Notes under the pieces: model-generated | The model's database searches: none | The model's input: only the letters and a program-made list of their open reading frames with translations | What the model was told of the DNA's origin: nothing | In this document: positions 51,068 to 60,210 of the stretch, one piece after another | Position numbering within the stretch: the first letter of the stretch is position 1 | How the letters are laid out: every line of letters starts with the position of its first letter | Origin: Streptomyces resistomycificus | GTDB taxonomy: Bacteria > Actinomycetota > Actinomycetes > Streptomycetales > Streptomycetaceae | Direction: 5' to 3' | DNA: 64,000 nt | Assembly: GCF_001514265.1 (NCBI RefSeq) | Contig: NZ_KQ948995.1 | Span: 248,001 to 312,000 of the forward strand | Made by a program: the position numbers and the translations under genes

Positions 51068-51678
51068 GTGGGCCCTCTGAAACAAATCGGCTGGGGATCG
51101 GGGGAGCTTGCAGGGGGGTTTGTCATGGATCTGTCGGGATCTTCGGTATTTTTGGGAACAAGCGCCCGAATACATCTCAACTCGGTGCGCTGCGGGCGAG
51201 CTTAGTCCGACCGGATCATCGCCGTGTCATATTCAGCAAGCGCCTGAAACGGCAGCAACGAGAGGAGTACGCTCAACCCCATTTACACGCAGCGATTTCA
51301 TTCACACACGCTGAGTAACGGCGTACAGACATGCGAAAACACTCACCGTGACGAGTGAAGTGCCCCCGCCACAGAGGCGATCTTGACGAAGTCGCGCGCG
51401 ACGCCGCCACGGAGCGGAACCCGCGCACGGCGGCAAGGGGCCGTGTCGAGGGTGTCCGCCCGCAGCGGCTGTCGCGTCAACACGGGCACCTCGATGGCAG
51501 ACCGATTCCGCGACGTTCCGAGGACGGAGACCCCCGACACGGCCCCAGCCCACCCCCGAACCCAGGGCGCTACGCGCACCCCTTTCCACACCCGCGGGCC
51601 GCCACAGGCACCCCCACAACGCAGCTCACCCCAGAGGCGACAGCCGAGCCGCGACACCGTGGCTCAACCGCGCAAGGC
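51068..51678. other. Gap between rarA and helY
   Basis: 611 bp without a gene I can support. Its rarA-proximal half (51090-51350) is AT-richer than the rest of the window and should hold the rar promoter, but no clear -10/-35 pair stands out. Frames at 51302-51697 have low-complexity Arg/Pro composition and no ribosome site. The helY terminator is at the far end. Confidence 0.6.
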
Positions 51679-51689
51679 TCAGCCCACGG
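51657..51689 (-). terminator. Hairpin at the helY stop
   Basis: CCGTGGGCT/AGCCACGG arms (51681-51689 with 51657-51664), eight pairs with one bulge; the 5' arm includes the last helY codons. Confidence 0.4.
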
Positions 51690-54495
51690 ACGAGTAAGCC
51701 ACCACACCCCGCAGCAGCTCCCCCACAGCCTTGCGAGCGTTCTTGGCGACAGTAGAGCCCTCCCCACCGGAGACAGGAGCCGCCGCCGAGATCTGCCCCA
51801 GGACATCGATGACCTGCTTGCACCACCGCACGAAGTCCCCCGCCGGCATCTCCGCCTCGCGCAGCACCTCGTCGAGCCCCTTCCCGGAGGCCCACATGTA
51901 CGCGGCCCAGGCAAACCCCAGGTCGGGCTCACGCTGCCCCACGCCTTCGGTCTGCGTGATCCGGAAATCCTCCTCGAGGGCGTCCAGCCGCCCCCAGATC
52001 CGCACCATCTCGCCCAGCGCGGCCTTCGCCTTGCCCGACGGCACCTTGGGTGCCATCGCGTCGTCGGCCACCCGGGACTCGTACACCAACGCCGAGACGC
52101 AGGCGGCCAGTTCGGCGGGGCTGAGCCCTTCCCACACTCCCGCCCGCAGGCATTCGCTCGCCAGCAGGTCCAGCTCGCCGTACAGCCGCGCGAGCCGCTT
52201 CCCGTGCTCGGTGACCTCGTCACCGCGCAGATAGTCCAGCTCGGTCAGCAACGCCACGATCCGGTCGAACGTCCGCGCGATCGTGTTGGTCCGGCCCTCG
52301 ATACGCCGCTCCAACTGCGAGGTGTCCCGCAGCAGCCGGTGGTACCGCTCGGCCCAACGCGCATGATCCTCACGGTCGTTGCACCCGTGGCACGGATGCG
52401 CCCGGATCGCCGTGCGCAGCCGCGCGATCTCCCGGTCGTCGGCGGCCTGGGACCGCTTCTTGCGCGCCCGCTCCGGCGGAATGTGCCCGGCCTTGGTACG
52501 CAGCGCCGACGCCAGATCCCGACGGGACTGCGGCGACCGCGGGTTGAAGGACTTGGGAATCCGCATCCGCTCCAACGCCTCGACCGGCACCGGGAAGTCC
52601 ATCGACGCAAGCCGCTTGACCTGCCGTTCGGCGGTCAGCACCAGTGGCCGCGGCCCGTCGTGCTGCTCGAACCCGCGGTGCCCGTTCGACCGTCCGGCCG
52701 GAAGGCCCGGGTCCAACACCAGCGCCAGACCGGCGTACTTGCCGGTGGGGACGTGGATGACGTCGCCCGGCTTGAGCTTCTCCAGCGCGACGGCGGCCTC
52801 GGCACGCCGCTCGCTGGCACCCTGCCGGGCCAGCTCGGTCTCACGGTCCTTGAGCTCGCGGCGCAGCCGCGCGTAGTCCTCGAAGTCGCCGAGATGGCAG
52901 GTCATGGAGGCCTTGTAGCCGTCCAGCCCCTCCTCGTTGCGCTGCACTTGGCGCGAGATCCCGACGACCGACTTGTCGGCCTGGAACTGCGCGAAGGACG
53001 TCTCGAGGAGCTCGCGCGAGCGGTGCCGCCCGAACTGCTCGACGAGGTTGACCGCCATGTTGTACGACGGCTTGAAGCTGGACCGCAGCGGATACGTACG
53101 CGTGCCGGCGAGCCCCGCGAGATGGTCGGGACTCGTGCCCCGCTGCCACAGCACCACCGCGTGGCCCTCGACGTCGATGCCCCGCCGCCCCGCACGCCCC
53201 GTCAGCTGGGTGTACTCGCCCGGCGTGATGTCGGCGTGCTGCTCGCCGTTCCACTTGACGAGCTTCTCCAGCACCACCGACCTCGCGGGCATGTTGATGC
53301 CCAGGGCGAGCGTCTCGGTGGCGAACACGGCCTTCACCAGGCCGCGCACGAAGAGCTCCTCGACGACTTCCTTGAACGTCGGCAGCATGCCCGCGTGATG
53401 GGCCGCGATGCCGCGCTCGAGGCCCTCCAGCCACTCGTAGTACCCGAGGACGTGCAGGTCCTCCGTCGGGATGGACGCGGTGCGCTCCTCCACCAGGGCA
53501 CGCACCTTCTCCCGCGCCTCGTCGTCGTTGAGCCGCAGGCCCGCGTGCAGGCACTGCTGGACGGCGGCCTCGCAGGCGGCGCGGCTGAAGATGAAGGTGA
53601 TGGCGGGCAACAGGCCCTCGGCGTCGAGGCGTTCGATGACCTCGGGCCGGCTCGGCGTCCAGACGCGGGAGCGCTGACGGCGCTCACGCTCACGGTCGGC
53701 CTCGCGCATGGCACGGCCACGCCTGCGGTCCTGGTACGACGGACGCTGCGCCTCCATGCGGGCCAGCCGCGTGAGGTCGGGGTTGACGGCCTTCTTGTGG
53801 CCCTCGCCCTCCTCGAACAGGTCGTACATCCGGCGCCCGGCCAGCACGTGCTGGAACAACGGGACGGGCCGGTGCTCGGAGACGATCACCTCGGTGTCGC
53901 CTCGGACGGTGTCGAGCCAGTCGCCGAACTCCTCGGCGTTCGACACGGTCGCCGAGAGCGAGACCAGGGTGACGGACTCGGGAAGATGGATGATCACCTC
54001 TTCCCATACGGCGCCACGGAAGCGGTCGGAGAGGTAGTGCACCTCGTCCATGACCACGTACCCGAGACCGAGGAGGGTCTGCGAGCCCGCGTACAGCATG
54101 TTCCGCAGCACCTCGGTGGTCATCACGACCACCGGGGCGTCGGAGTTGACGCTGTTGTCGCCGGTGAGCAGCCCGACCTTGTCCGCGCCGTAACGGCGGC
54201 ACAGGTCAGCGTACTTCTGGTTCGACAGCGCCTTGATGGGTGTCGTGTAGAAGCACTTCTTGCCCTGCTGGAGGGCGAGATGGACGGCGAACTCGCCGAC
54301 GATCGTCTTGCCGGAGCCGGTGGGCGCGGCGACCAGGACGCCCTTGCCCGCCTCGAGCGCCTGACAGGACTCGATCTGGAAGGGGTCGAGGCCGAAGTCG
54401 TACATCTCGCGGAAGGTGGCGAGCGCGGTGGCCTGCTCGGCAGCGCGCCTACGTGCTGCCGAGTACCGCTCGGCCGGTGAGAGGTCCTCTGTCAT
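51679..54495 (-). CDS. helY: Ski2-like DEAD/DEVH-box helicase
   Basis: 938 residues. Walker A AAPTGSGKT, motif TTPIKALSNQKY, DEVH (YVVMDEVHYLSD), motif III SLSATVSNAEEF, motif V ATETLALGINMPARSVV and motif VI QLTGRAGRRGID. Then comes a long insertion and a C-terminal helical DSHCT-like domain (ELAACVSALVYESR, GDFVRWCKQVIDVLGQI). The homologue in mycobacteria is HelY, also next to tatA-tatC. An RNA-processing helicase role is inferred. ATG 54495. Confidence 0.93.
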   Translation of the reverse strand: MTEDLSPAERYSAARRRAAEQATALATFREMYDFGLDPFQIESCQALEAGKGVLVAAPTGSGKTIVGEFAVHLALQQGKKCFYTTPIKALSNQKYADLCRRYGADKVGLLTGDNSVNSDAPVVVMTTEVLRNMLYAGSQTLLGLGYVVMDEVHYLSDRFRGAVWEEVIIHLPESVTLVSLSATVSNAEEFGDWLDTVRGDTEVIVSEHRPVPLFQHVLAGRRMYDLFEEGEGHKKAVNPDLTRLARMEAQRPSYQDRRRGRAMREADRERERRQRSRVWTPSRPEVIERLDAEGLLPAITFIFSRAACEAAVQQCLHAGLRLNDDEAREKVRALVEERTASIPTEDLHVLGYYEWLEGLERGIAAHHAGMLPTFKEVVEELFVRGLVKAVFATETLALGINMPARSVVLEKLVKWNGEQHADITPGEYTQLTGRAGRRGIDVEGHAVVLWQRGTSPDHLAGLAGTRTYPLRSSFKPSYNMAVNLVEQFGRHRSRELLETSFAQFQADKSVVGISRQVQRNEEGLDGYKASMTCHLGDFEDYARLRRELKDRETELARQGASERRAEAAVALEKLKPGDVIHVPTGKYAGLALVLDPGLPAGRSNGHRGFEQHDGPRPLVLTAERQVKRLASMDFPVPVEALERMRIPKSFNPRSPQSRRDLASALRTKAGHIPPERARKKRSQAADDREIARLRTAIRAHPCHGCNDREDHARWAERYHRLLRDTSQLERRIEGRTNTIARTFDRIVALLTELDYLRGDEVTEHGKRLARLYGELDLLASECLRAGVWEGLSPAELAACVSALVYESRVADDAMAPKVPSGKAKAALGEMVRIWGRLDALEEDFRITQTEGVGQREPDLGFAWAAYMWASGKGLDEVLREAEMPAGDFVRWCKQVIDVLGQISAAAPVSGGEGSTVAKNARKAVGELLRGVVAYSSVG

Positions 54496-54580
54496 CGTGC
54501 TTTCGAGACTACCGGGCCCCACTGACAACAGGACGATCATTATCCGGATCCGATTCCGATAAACATCGAATCCCCGCAGC

Positions 54581-55471
54581 TCACGGCCCTACGACACGCA
54601 CCGCACCCCGTACACAGCGCGCGGTCAACGGCAGCGGCCCGAGTGGTTCCCCGTCCGCGTACCCCGTGATGCCCGCCGCGTCGACCTCTACCTTGGCGGC
54701 CCGCACCACGGTGACCTTGGGGTGGTCGACGTGCCGACCCCGGTACACGGCCGGGAACACCCTGAGCAACGTCCTGCGACTGCAGTCCCCGACCAGCGTG
54801 ACGTCGAACAGCCCGTCGGTGAGGTCGGCGCCCGGACAGATCCGCATGCCGCCGCCGTACGACGACCCGTTGCCGACCGCGACGAGAGTCGCCTCGACCT
54901 CCATGGCCTCGCCGTCGTCCAGCGTGACGCGGTAGGGGAACGGGCGGAAGGAGGCCAGTTCGGCGAGCATCGCCAGGTCGTACTTGAGCCGCCCCGACGG
55001 CCATCGCATGCGGTTGCCGCGGTCGTTGACCCGGGAGTCGAAGCCGGAGGCGAGGACCGTGCCGAACCAGCGGTCGTCCACCCGCCCGAGGTCGATGTCG
55101 CGCAGTCGGCCGCCCTTGAGGGCGTCGGCGATCACCCGGCCCGCGGCTGCGGGGTCGCGCACCGGCAGACCGAGGGCGCGGGCGAGGTCGTTGCCGGTGC
55201 CGACCGCGACCAGGCCGAAGGGGGTGCCGGTGCCGGCGACCGCCTGGAGGGCGAGGTTCGCCATGCCGTCGCCGCCGACGGCGACCAGGGCGCCGGTGCC
55301 GTCGGCGACCGCGGCACGCGCGCGCGTGAGGGCGTCCTCGGCGTCGGCGCCCAGGATCGTACGCACGGAGAAACCGGCCGCCCGCACAGCGGAAGCGGCC
55401 GGCTGCGCCGCGTGGGCGCCCCGGCCGCGCCCCGCGGTGGGGTTGACGAAAAGGGTGATCTCGCTGGTCAC
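54581..55471 (-). CDS. Diacylglycerol-kinase-family lipid kinase
   Basis: 296 residues. FVNPTAGRGRG near the N-terminus, LVAVGGDGMANLALQAV (the GGDGT motif with Met), VGTGNDLARALGLP and GNGSSYGGGMRICP. Phosphorylates a membrane lipid such as diacylglycerol or sphingoid; the substrate is unknown. GTG 55471. It sits between tatC and helY in the same direction, probably part of the tat transcript. Confidence 0.92.
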   Translation of the reverse strand: MTSEITLFVNPTAGRGRGAHAAQPAASAVRAAGFSVRTILGADAEDALTRARAAVADGTGALVAVGGDGMANLALQAVAGTGTPFGLVAVGTGNDLARALGLPVRDPAAAGRVIADALKGGRLRDIDLGRVDDRWFGTVLASGFDSRVNDRGNRMRWPSGRLKYDLAMLAELASFRPFPYRVTLDDGEAMEVEATLVAVGNGSSYGGGMRICPGADLTDGLFDVTLVGDCSRRTLLRVFPAVYRGRHVDHPKVTVVRAAKVEVDAAGITGYADGEPLGPLPLTARCVRGAVRVVGP

Positions 55472-55502
55472 GCCCCGGACGTTACAAGGGCGACCGGCTC
55501 GA

Positions 55503-56456
55503 TCAGGTCACGTCGTCATAACCGTTGACCCGCTCCGCGCTCGCCTGCTCGGGCAGCGCCCGGCTGGCCGAGACGGTCTCCACCTCGCCGATCTCCTCGG
55601 GGGTGAGGTCGAGCTCGGAGGCCTCGTCGTCGTCGGGCTCCAGGGCCTCACGGCGCCGCTTGCGCCGGTCGTTGAACAGGGAGATGCCGACCGCGGTGAA
55701 GTACAGCAGCCAGATCGGTCCGGCGAGCGCCATCATGGTCAGCGGGTCGGTGCTGGGCGTGGCGAGGGCCGCGAAGACGGTGATGCCCATGATCATGCCG
55801 CGCCACCAGCCGAGCATCCGCTTGCCGGTGATGACCCCGGTGAGATTGAGCATGACCAGCAGCAGCGGCAGCTCGAACGAGAGGCCGAAGACGACGACCA
55901 TGCGCGTGACGAGATCGAGCAGGTCGTCGAGCGGCAGCAGGTTGTCGACGCCGAACGGCGTGAACTCGATCAGGACCTTCGCGGTGGTCGGCAGCACCTT
56001 GTAGGCGAAGTAGGCGCCGCCCAGGAAGAGCGGAACGCCCGAGCCGACGAACGCGTACGCGTACTTCTTCTCGTTCTTGTGCAGTCCCGGAGCGACGAAC
56101 GCCCAGAGCTGGTAGAGCCAGACCGGCGACGCCAGCACGACGCCGGCCATCAGCGACACCTTCAGGGCGAGCGTGAAGGGGGCGAGCAGACCGTTGATGG
56201 TGATCTGAGCGCAGGGTTCGTCGCCGCTCTTGGCCTGCTGCGCGAGCTCGGTGAAGGATGACGGGCATCCGACCGAGTCCAGTACCGGCTTCGTGAAGAA
56301 GTCGATGATGTCGTTGTAGAAGAAGGCGGCGACGATGGTGACGGCGACGATGGCCAGCATCGCCTTCGCGAGCCGGTTGCGGAGCTCACGAAGGTGCTCC
56401 GCGAGGGGCATCCGCCCCTCGGGATCCTTCTCCTCATTGCGGGCAGACTTCAGCAA
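55503..56456 (-). CDS. tatC: Twin-arginine translocase subunit TatC
   Basis: 317 residues and six membrane helices. Conserved MPLAEHLRELRNRLAK (Glu and Arg of the signal-recognition loop), SPVWLYQLWAFVAPGL and EFTPFGVDNLLPLDDLLDLV. A 65-residue acidic cytosolic tail is present (EPDDDEASELDLTPEEIGEVE). TTG start at 56456; the alternative ATG 56411 would remove the charged N-terminal segment. Confidence 0.97.
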   Translation of the reverse strand: MLKSARNEEKDPEGRMPLAEHLRELRNRLAKAMLAIVAVTIVAAFFYNDIIDFFTKPVLDSVGCPSSFTELAQQAKSGDEPCAQITINGLLAPFTLALKVSLMAGVVLASPVWLYQLWAFVAPGLHKNEKKYAYAFVGSGVPLFLGGAYFAYKVLPTTAKVLIEFTPFGVDNLLPLDDLLDLVTRMVVVFGLSFELPLLLVMLNLTGVITGKRMLGWWRGMIMGITVFAALATPSTDPLTMMALAGPIWLLYFTAVGISLFNDRRKRRREALEPDDDEASELDLTPEEIGEVETVSASRALPEQASAERVNGYDDVT

Positions 56457-56503
56457 CCCACGTTCCCATCTCGTGCGGCGGGCCGGAGGTCACCGGCCCT
56501 GCG

Positions 56504-56794
56504 TCAGCGCTTGGTGGTGTCCGTCGGCTCGGTGACCGGGCGCGAGCTCGTCACGTCACCGGGGGCGGCCTGGATGGTGCGCTGGGCGGGGGGCTGCTGG
56601 TCGTCGTGGGGAGGCGCCGCGGCAGTGGACGCGTTGTCCTGACCCTCGGACTTCATCGCCTTGGCCTCGCTCTTGAGGATGCGGGCCGACTTGCCGAGCG
56701 AACGCGCCATGTCGGGAAGCTTCTTGGCGCCGAACAGCAGGATGATGACGACGAGGATGAGAATGATCTCGGGGGCGCCGAGCCTTCCGAACAT
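56504..56794 (-). CDS. tatA: Twin-arginine translocase subunit TatA
   Basis: 96 residues. MFGRLGAPEIILILVVIILLFGAKKLPDMARSLGKS: one membrane helix, FG hinge and amphipathic helix, then a disordered Pro/Thr/Gln tail. ATG 56794 with GAAGG ahead. An 18-bp perfect palindrome lies 41-58 bp upstream. Confidence 0.97.
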   Translation of the reverse strand: MFGRLGAPEIILILVVIILLFGAKKLPDMARSLGKSARILKSEAKAMKSEGQDNASTAAAPPHDDQQPPAQRTIQAAPGDVTSSRPVTEPTDTTKR

Positions 56795-56834
56795 AAGTCT
56801 TTACCTTCTCACCGAGGCGGCTGGGGTGGGGTGC

Positions 56835-56861
56835 TGTCCGACCGGTCGGACATGTGTCCGA
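56835..56861. promoter_or_regulatory. 18-bp perfect palindrome with extra half-site upstream of tatA
   Basis: TGTCCGACCGGTCGGACA (56835-56852) is perfectly palindromic, followed three bases on by a third TGTCCGA (56855-56861). It is 41 bp before the tatA ATG. Confidence 0.55.
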
Positions 56862-57055
56862 ACGATCGTGCTGACAGCGATCGTAACGCTCAGGGGTAAA
56901 CGCCTGGCAATCCCTGTGCGTACTCCCGGTCAGCGGCTCGGGCCTCGTTCTCCGGGCCGCGACCAGCAGCGTACCTGCCGGGACCACCAAGTTGACAGGC
57001 CGAAGTGACCCAAAGCGCATCACACCCGCAACTCACAGGGAGCACCCTGGTCAGC

Positions 57056-57250
57056 TCACAGGGAGTCCACAGAGCGGGCCGCGCTCATGGAGGCGCGTTC
57101 CAGCTCCTCGGCGGCCCGGTTGATGCGCCGCGCCGAGTCCGTGACCTGCCTGCCCAGCCGCTGCGCCTCCAGGAAGACCCGTACGGCGAGCACACCGAGA
57201 ACGGCGAGACCCAGGAAACCCACAGCTACCGCGAACATCGGCCAGAACAT
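57056..57250 (-). CDS. Small single-pass membrane protein between tatA and the zinc-ribbon gene
   Basis: 64 residues: membrane helix at 2-27 (MFWPMFAVAVGFLGLAVLGVLAVRVFL) and a C-terminal coiled helix (EAQRLGRQVTDSARRINRAAEELE). A cytosolic coil tethered to the membrane, reminiscent of small Tat-associated or DUF948-like proteins; it is not assigned. It lies 10 bp after the zinc-ribbon gene on the same strand. Confidence 0.7.
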   Translation of the reverse strand: MFWPMFAVAVGFLGLAVLGVLAVRVFLEAQRLGRQVTDSARRINRAAEELERASMSAARSVDSL

Positions 57251-57260
57251 GGAGCCGAGC

Positions 57261-57605
57261 CTAGAGGGTGGAGTGGAGCCGCAGCGTGCTGACCCCGCCG
57301 CCGGTCAGCAGCTCGACGATCCGCTCGCCGGCCGGCTTGCGGACGGCCGTTCCGCAGTCGGGGCAGGTGAAGGAGTAGAAGGTGGTGCGGCTCGAGGCGC
57401 CGATGGCCAGGCGCAGGGCACTCGCGGCGAGCTCGAAGCGGCCCCGGCAGTCCGGGCAGCCCGCCTTGAACGTCACCGGGGTCACGCTTCTCATCCCGGC
57501 GAACGCGGAGGCCACCGTCACCCCCGGCCCCGCGGTCGCTCCCGCGCCGATCGGCCTCTCCGCGTCCACCGTCATGTCCGCGCCAGACGTCGACGACTCG
57601 CTCAA
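57261..57605 (-). CDS. Zinc-ribbon protein coupled to pafC
   Basis: 114 residues. Residues 1-45 are Ala/Gly/Thr-rich and weakly structured; the core has two CxxC pairs (AGCPDCRGRF and FTCPDCGTAV) 28 residues apart, a zinc ribbon. The TTG start at 57605 overlaps the pafC TGA (TTGA), so it is co-translated with pafC; an internal ATG at 57575 is possible. Function unknown; the link to the Pup-proteasome regulator is genomic only. Confidence 0.75.
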   Translation of the reverse strand: MSESSTSGADMTVDAERPIGAGATAGPGVTVASAFAGMRSVTPVTFKAGCPDCRGRFELAASALRLAIGASSRTTFYSFTCPDCGTAVRKPAGERIVELLTGGGVSTLRLHSTL

Positions 57606-58657
57606 AGCCCCTGCTCCCGCCTGTCGTGCTGCCCCTCGTACCGCTCGCTGTCGTGAACCGCGTGCGCTCCGTGAGCGCCGTGCGCCTCGACCCCGTCGTA
57701 CGCCGCCAGCGCCTCGCGCGCCGCGTCGCGGGCGCTCGCGGCGAGGTCGTGCGGCGAGACGATCCGGCCGTCGCGCCCCAGCCGCAGCGCCAGCCGCCGC
57801 AGGGACGCCGGATCCGGGGTCCGCAGGGTGATACGCAGTCCGCCGTCCGGAAGCTCATCCGCACTGTCGTGCGGGTAGTACTCGGCGACCCATCGGCCGC
57901 CGGGCCCGACCTCGACGACGACCTCCGGGTCCTCGGCGGCGGGCTGCACCAGCCCCTCGGACAGGTCCCGCAGCTCGACCTCGGGCGGCGCCGACGGCTC
58001 GTCGAGGATCTTGATCTCGGCGACCCGGTCGAGCCGGAAGGTGCGGCGCGCCTCGGAGCGGCGGCACCAGGCCTCGACATAGGTGTGACCGACGCTGACC
58101 AGGCGGATCGGGTCGATCTCGCGCTCGGTGACCTCGTCGCGGGCCGGCGAGTAGTAACGGATCCACAGCCGGCGCCGCTCGGAGATGGCCCGGTCGACGT
58201 CCGCGAAGACGCCGCCCTCGGACTCGAAGGTCACCGACAGCCGGGAGCTGGCCCCCGCCTGCTCGCCGGCCGCGGCCTCCACCTTGGCGGTGGCCCGCAG
58301 CAGCGCCTGCCGGTCGCTCTCGCGCAGGCCGGGCAGCGTGGAGACGGCCCGGGCGGCGACCAGCAGCGCGGTGGCCTCGTCGGCGGCCAGTCCCAGCGGC
58401 TCGGCGACGTCATCGGGGTTGTGCCACCAGATGCGCTCGCCGTCGGTGTCGATGTCGAGCAGATCGCCGCCACGGAAGCTGGTGCCGCACATGGGCAGCA
58501 CGTCGAGGTCGGAGACCAGCTCGTCCTCGGTGATGCCGAAGGCCCGGGCGACGTCCTCGACCCGGGCGCCGGGGCGCTCGCGCAGATAGGTCACCAGGGA
58601 GAGCATCCGCCGGGTCTGGTCGATGGCGTTCGTCGGCCTGGCAGGTTTTCCCACCAC
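57602..58657 (-). CDS. pafC: WYL-domain transcriptional regulator PafC
   Basis: 351 residues. HTH at about 15-60 (RMLSLVTYLRERPGARVEDVARAFGITEDELVSDLDVL), then a WYL domain (about 150-215, ERRRLWIRYYSPARDEVTEREIDPIRLVSVGHTYVEAWCRRSEARRTFRLDRV) and a WCX C-terminal domain. Partner of PafB in the LexA-independent DNA-damage response of mycobacteria. Tandem GTG starts at 58657 and 58654. Confidence 0.93.
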   Translation of the reverse strand: MVGKPARPTNAIDQTRRMLSLVTYLRERPGARVEDVARAFGITEDELVSDLDVLPMCGTSFRGGDLLDIDTDGERIWWHNPDDVAEPLGLAADEATALLVAARAVSTLPGLRESDRQALLRATAKVEAAAGEQAGASSRLSVTFESEGGVFADVDRAISERRRLWIRYYSPARDEVTEREIDPIRLVSVGHTYVEAWCRRSEARRTFRLDRVAEIKILDEPSAPPEVELRDLSEGLVQPAAEDPEVVVEVGPGGRWVAEYYPHDSADELPDGGLRITLRTPDPASLRRLALRLGRDGRIVSPHDLAASARDAAREALAAYDGVEAHGAHGAHAVHDSERYEGQHDRREQGL

Positions 58658-58672
58658 TTTTCTACGTCCCCC

Positions 58673-59650
58673 TCAGCCCTTGGCCACGGCACGCAGCCGG
58701 TCCACCACGTCGGCCCGCAGCTCGGCGGGCTCCAGGACCACCACATCCGGCCCGAACTCCACCAGCCAGGCGTCCAGGCCGTGGCCGTACGGAATCTCCA
58801 ACTCGTCCCACCCGTCCGCCAGCTCCCTCACCGCGACGGCCTTCGCCCGCAGGGGGTATCCCGCGCCGGAGCGCAGCCGGATCAGCGCCGAGCGGTCGGC
58901 GGTCTCACCGGCCCAGCTCGCGACCGTCTCGCGGACGGTGACGACGTCGGGCACGGGGGCGGTGAAGCGGGCGCCGCGGGTGCGCACCTTGCCGGTGATC
59001 CGGGACAGCCGGAACACCCGCTCGGCGTTGCGGTCGCGGTCCCAGCCCGCGAGGTACCAGTGGCCACGCCAGCACTCCAGCGCCCACGGCTCCACAAGCC
59101 GGGGCTCGGGACGGGCGGCGGTGGCCTTGCGGTAGTCGAAGACGACCGGGCGGCGGTCGCGGCAGGCCAGCATCAGCGGCTCGAACGCGGCCTCGTGCAC
59201 CGGGATGCGCGGCTCGAGGGCGCCGTGCGACCCGTACGGGTCGACGTCCTCGGGGAGTCCCGCCGCGCGCAGTTTCTGCAGGGCGCCGCTGGCCGCGCCC
59301 GCGAGCCGGGCCTGCTGCCACACCTTGGCGACCAGGCCCAGCGCGGCGGCCTCCTCGGCGTCCAGGGTGATGGGCGGGAGCCGGTTGCTGTCGCGGCGGG
59401 CGAGGTAGCCGACCTCGCCGTCCAGGTTCTCCACGGTCTCGATGACCAGACCGAGTTCGCGCAGGTCGTCCTTGTCCCGCTCGAACATCCGGTTGAAGGA
59501 GTCGTCGCTCCCCGTCGCACCGTTCCCGGGCCCGAAGGCCTCGACGTACGCCTCGATGGACTCACGCAGCTCGCGCTTGCTGAGCGGCCGCCGCGTCCCG
59601 AGCAGACACAGCGCCAGGTTCATCAGTCGCTCGGCCTTGGCAATGGCCAT
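58673..59650 (-). CDS. pafB: WYL-domain transcriptional regulator PafB
   Basis: 325 residues. HTH at about 5-60, WYL domain around RPVVFDYRKATAARPEPRLVEPWALECWRGHWYLAGWDRDRNAERVFRLSRI and a WCX domain. ATG 59650 with AGGGAGG. It precedes pafC with a 15-bp gap. Confidence 0.93.
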   Translation of the reverse strand: MAIAKAERLMNLALCLLGTRRPLSKRELRESIEAYVEAFGPGNGATGSDDSFNRMFERDKDDLRELGLVIETVENLDGEVGYLARRDSNRLPPITLDAEEAAALGLVAKVWQQARLAGAASGALQKLRAAGLPEDVDPYGSHGALEPRIPVHEAAFEPLMLACRDRRPVVFDYRKATAARPEPRLVEPWALECWRGHWYLAGWDRDRNAERVFRLSRITGKVRTRGARFTAPVPDVVTVRETVASWAGETADRSALIRLRSGAGYPLRAKAVAVRELADGWDELEIPYGHGLDAWLVEFGPDVVVLEPAELRADVVDRLRAVAKG

Positions 59651-59778
59651 CGACGCCCTTCGCCTCCCTATGGTGTTACGGACGATGACCGTACCGCCCC
59701 GCGGTGGCGCGGCAAAAGCCGAGGGCCCATGCCCGGACAGGCATGGGCCCCAGGTGATCGAGACCGGTCGTACGACGA

Positions 59779-60150
59779 TCAGACCCCGAGGAGGTCGACC
59801 ACGAAGATCAGGGTCTCGCCGGGCTTGATGGCCGGGGTCGGGCTCTGGTTGCCGTAGGCCAGGTGGGCGGGGATGGTCAGCTGGCGGCGGCCGCCGACCT
59901 TCATGCCCTGGACGCCCAGGTCCCAGCCCTTGATGACACGGCCGCCACCGAGCGGGAAGCGGAACGGGTTGCCGCGGTTCCAGCTGGCGTCGAACTCCTC
60001 GCCGGTGCTGAAGGCAACGCCGACGTAGTGGACGGTGACGGTCTGGCCCGCCTGCGCCACCTCGCCGTCGCCCTCCCAGATGTCCTTGATCTCCAGGTCC
60101 GCCGGGGGCTCGCCGCCCGGGAAGTCGATCTCGGGCTTGTCGATGCTCAC
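59779..60150 (-). CDS. FKBP-type peptidyl-prolyl isomerase, cytosolic
   Basis: 123 residues, single FKBP domain: VTVHYVGVAFSTGEEFDASWNRGNPFRFPLGGGRVIKGWDLGVQGMKVGGRRQLTIPAHLAYG, ending TLIFVVDLL. No signal peptide. GTG 60150 with CAGGAG upstream. It is a tandem neighbour of the exported FKBP, both inside the paf region. Confidence 0.95.
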   Translation of the reverse strand: MSIDKPEIDFPGGEPPADLEIKDIWEGDGEVAQAGQTVTVHYVGVAFSTGEEFDASWNRGNPFRFPLGGGRVIKGWDLGVQGMKVGGRRQLTIPAHLAYGNQSPTPAIKPGETLIFVVDLLGV

Positions 60151-60210
60151 GTCTCTAGCTCCTGCGTGTGTACGGAAAGGCAACAGGCACAGTCTTACAT
60201 CTCGGCACGG

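Noticed and set aside
51302..51697. Short frames on both strands between rarA and helY
   Set aside because: Arg/Pro/Gly-biased, no ribosome site, no similarity; treated as intergenic.
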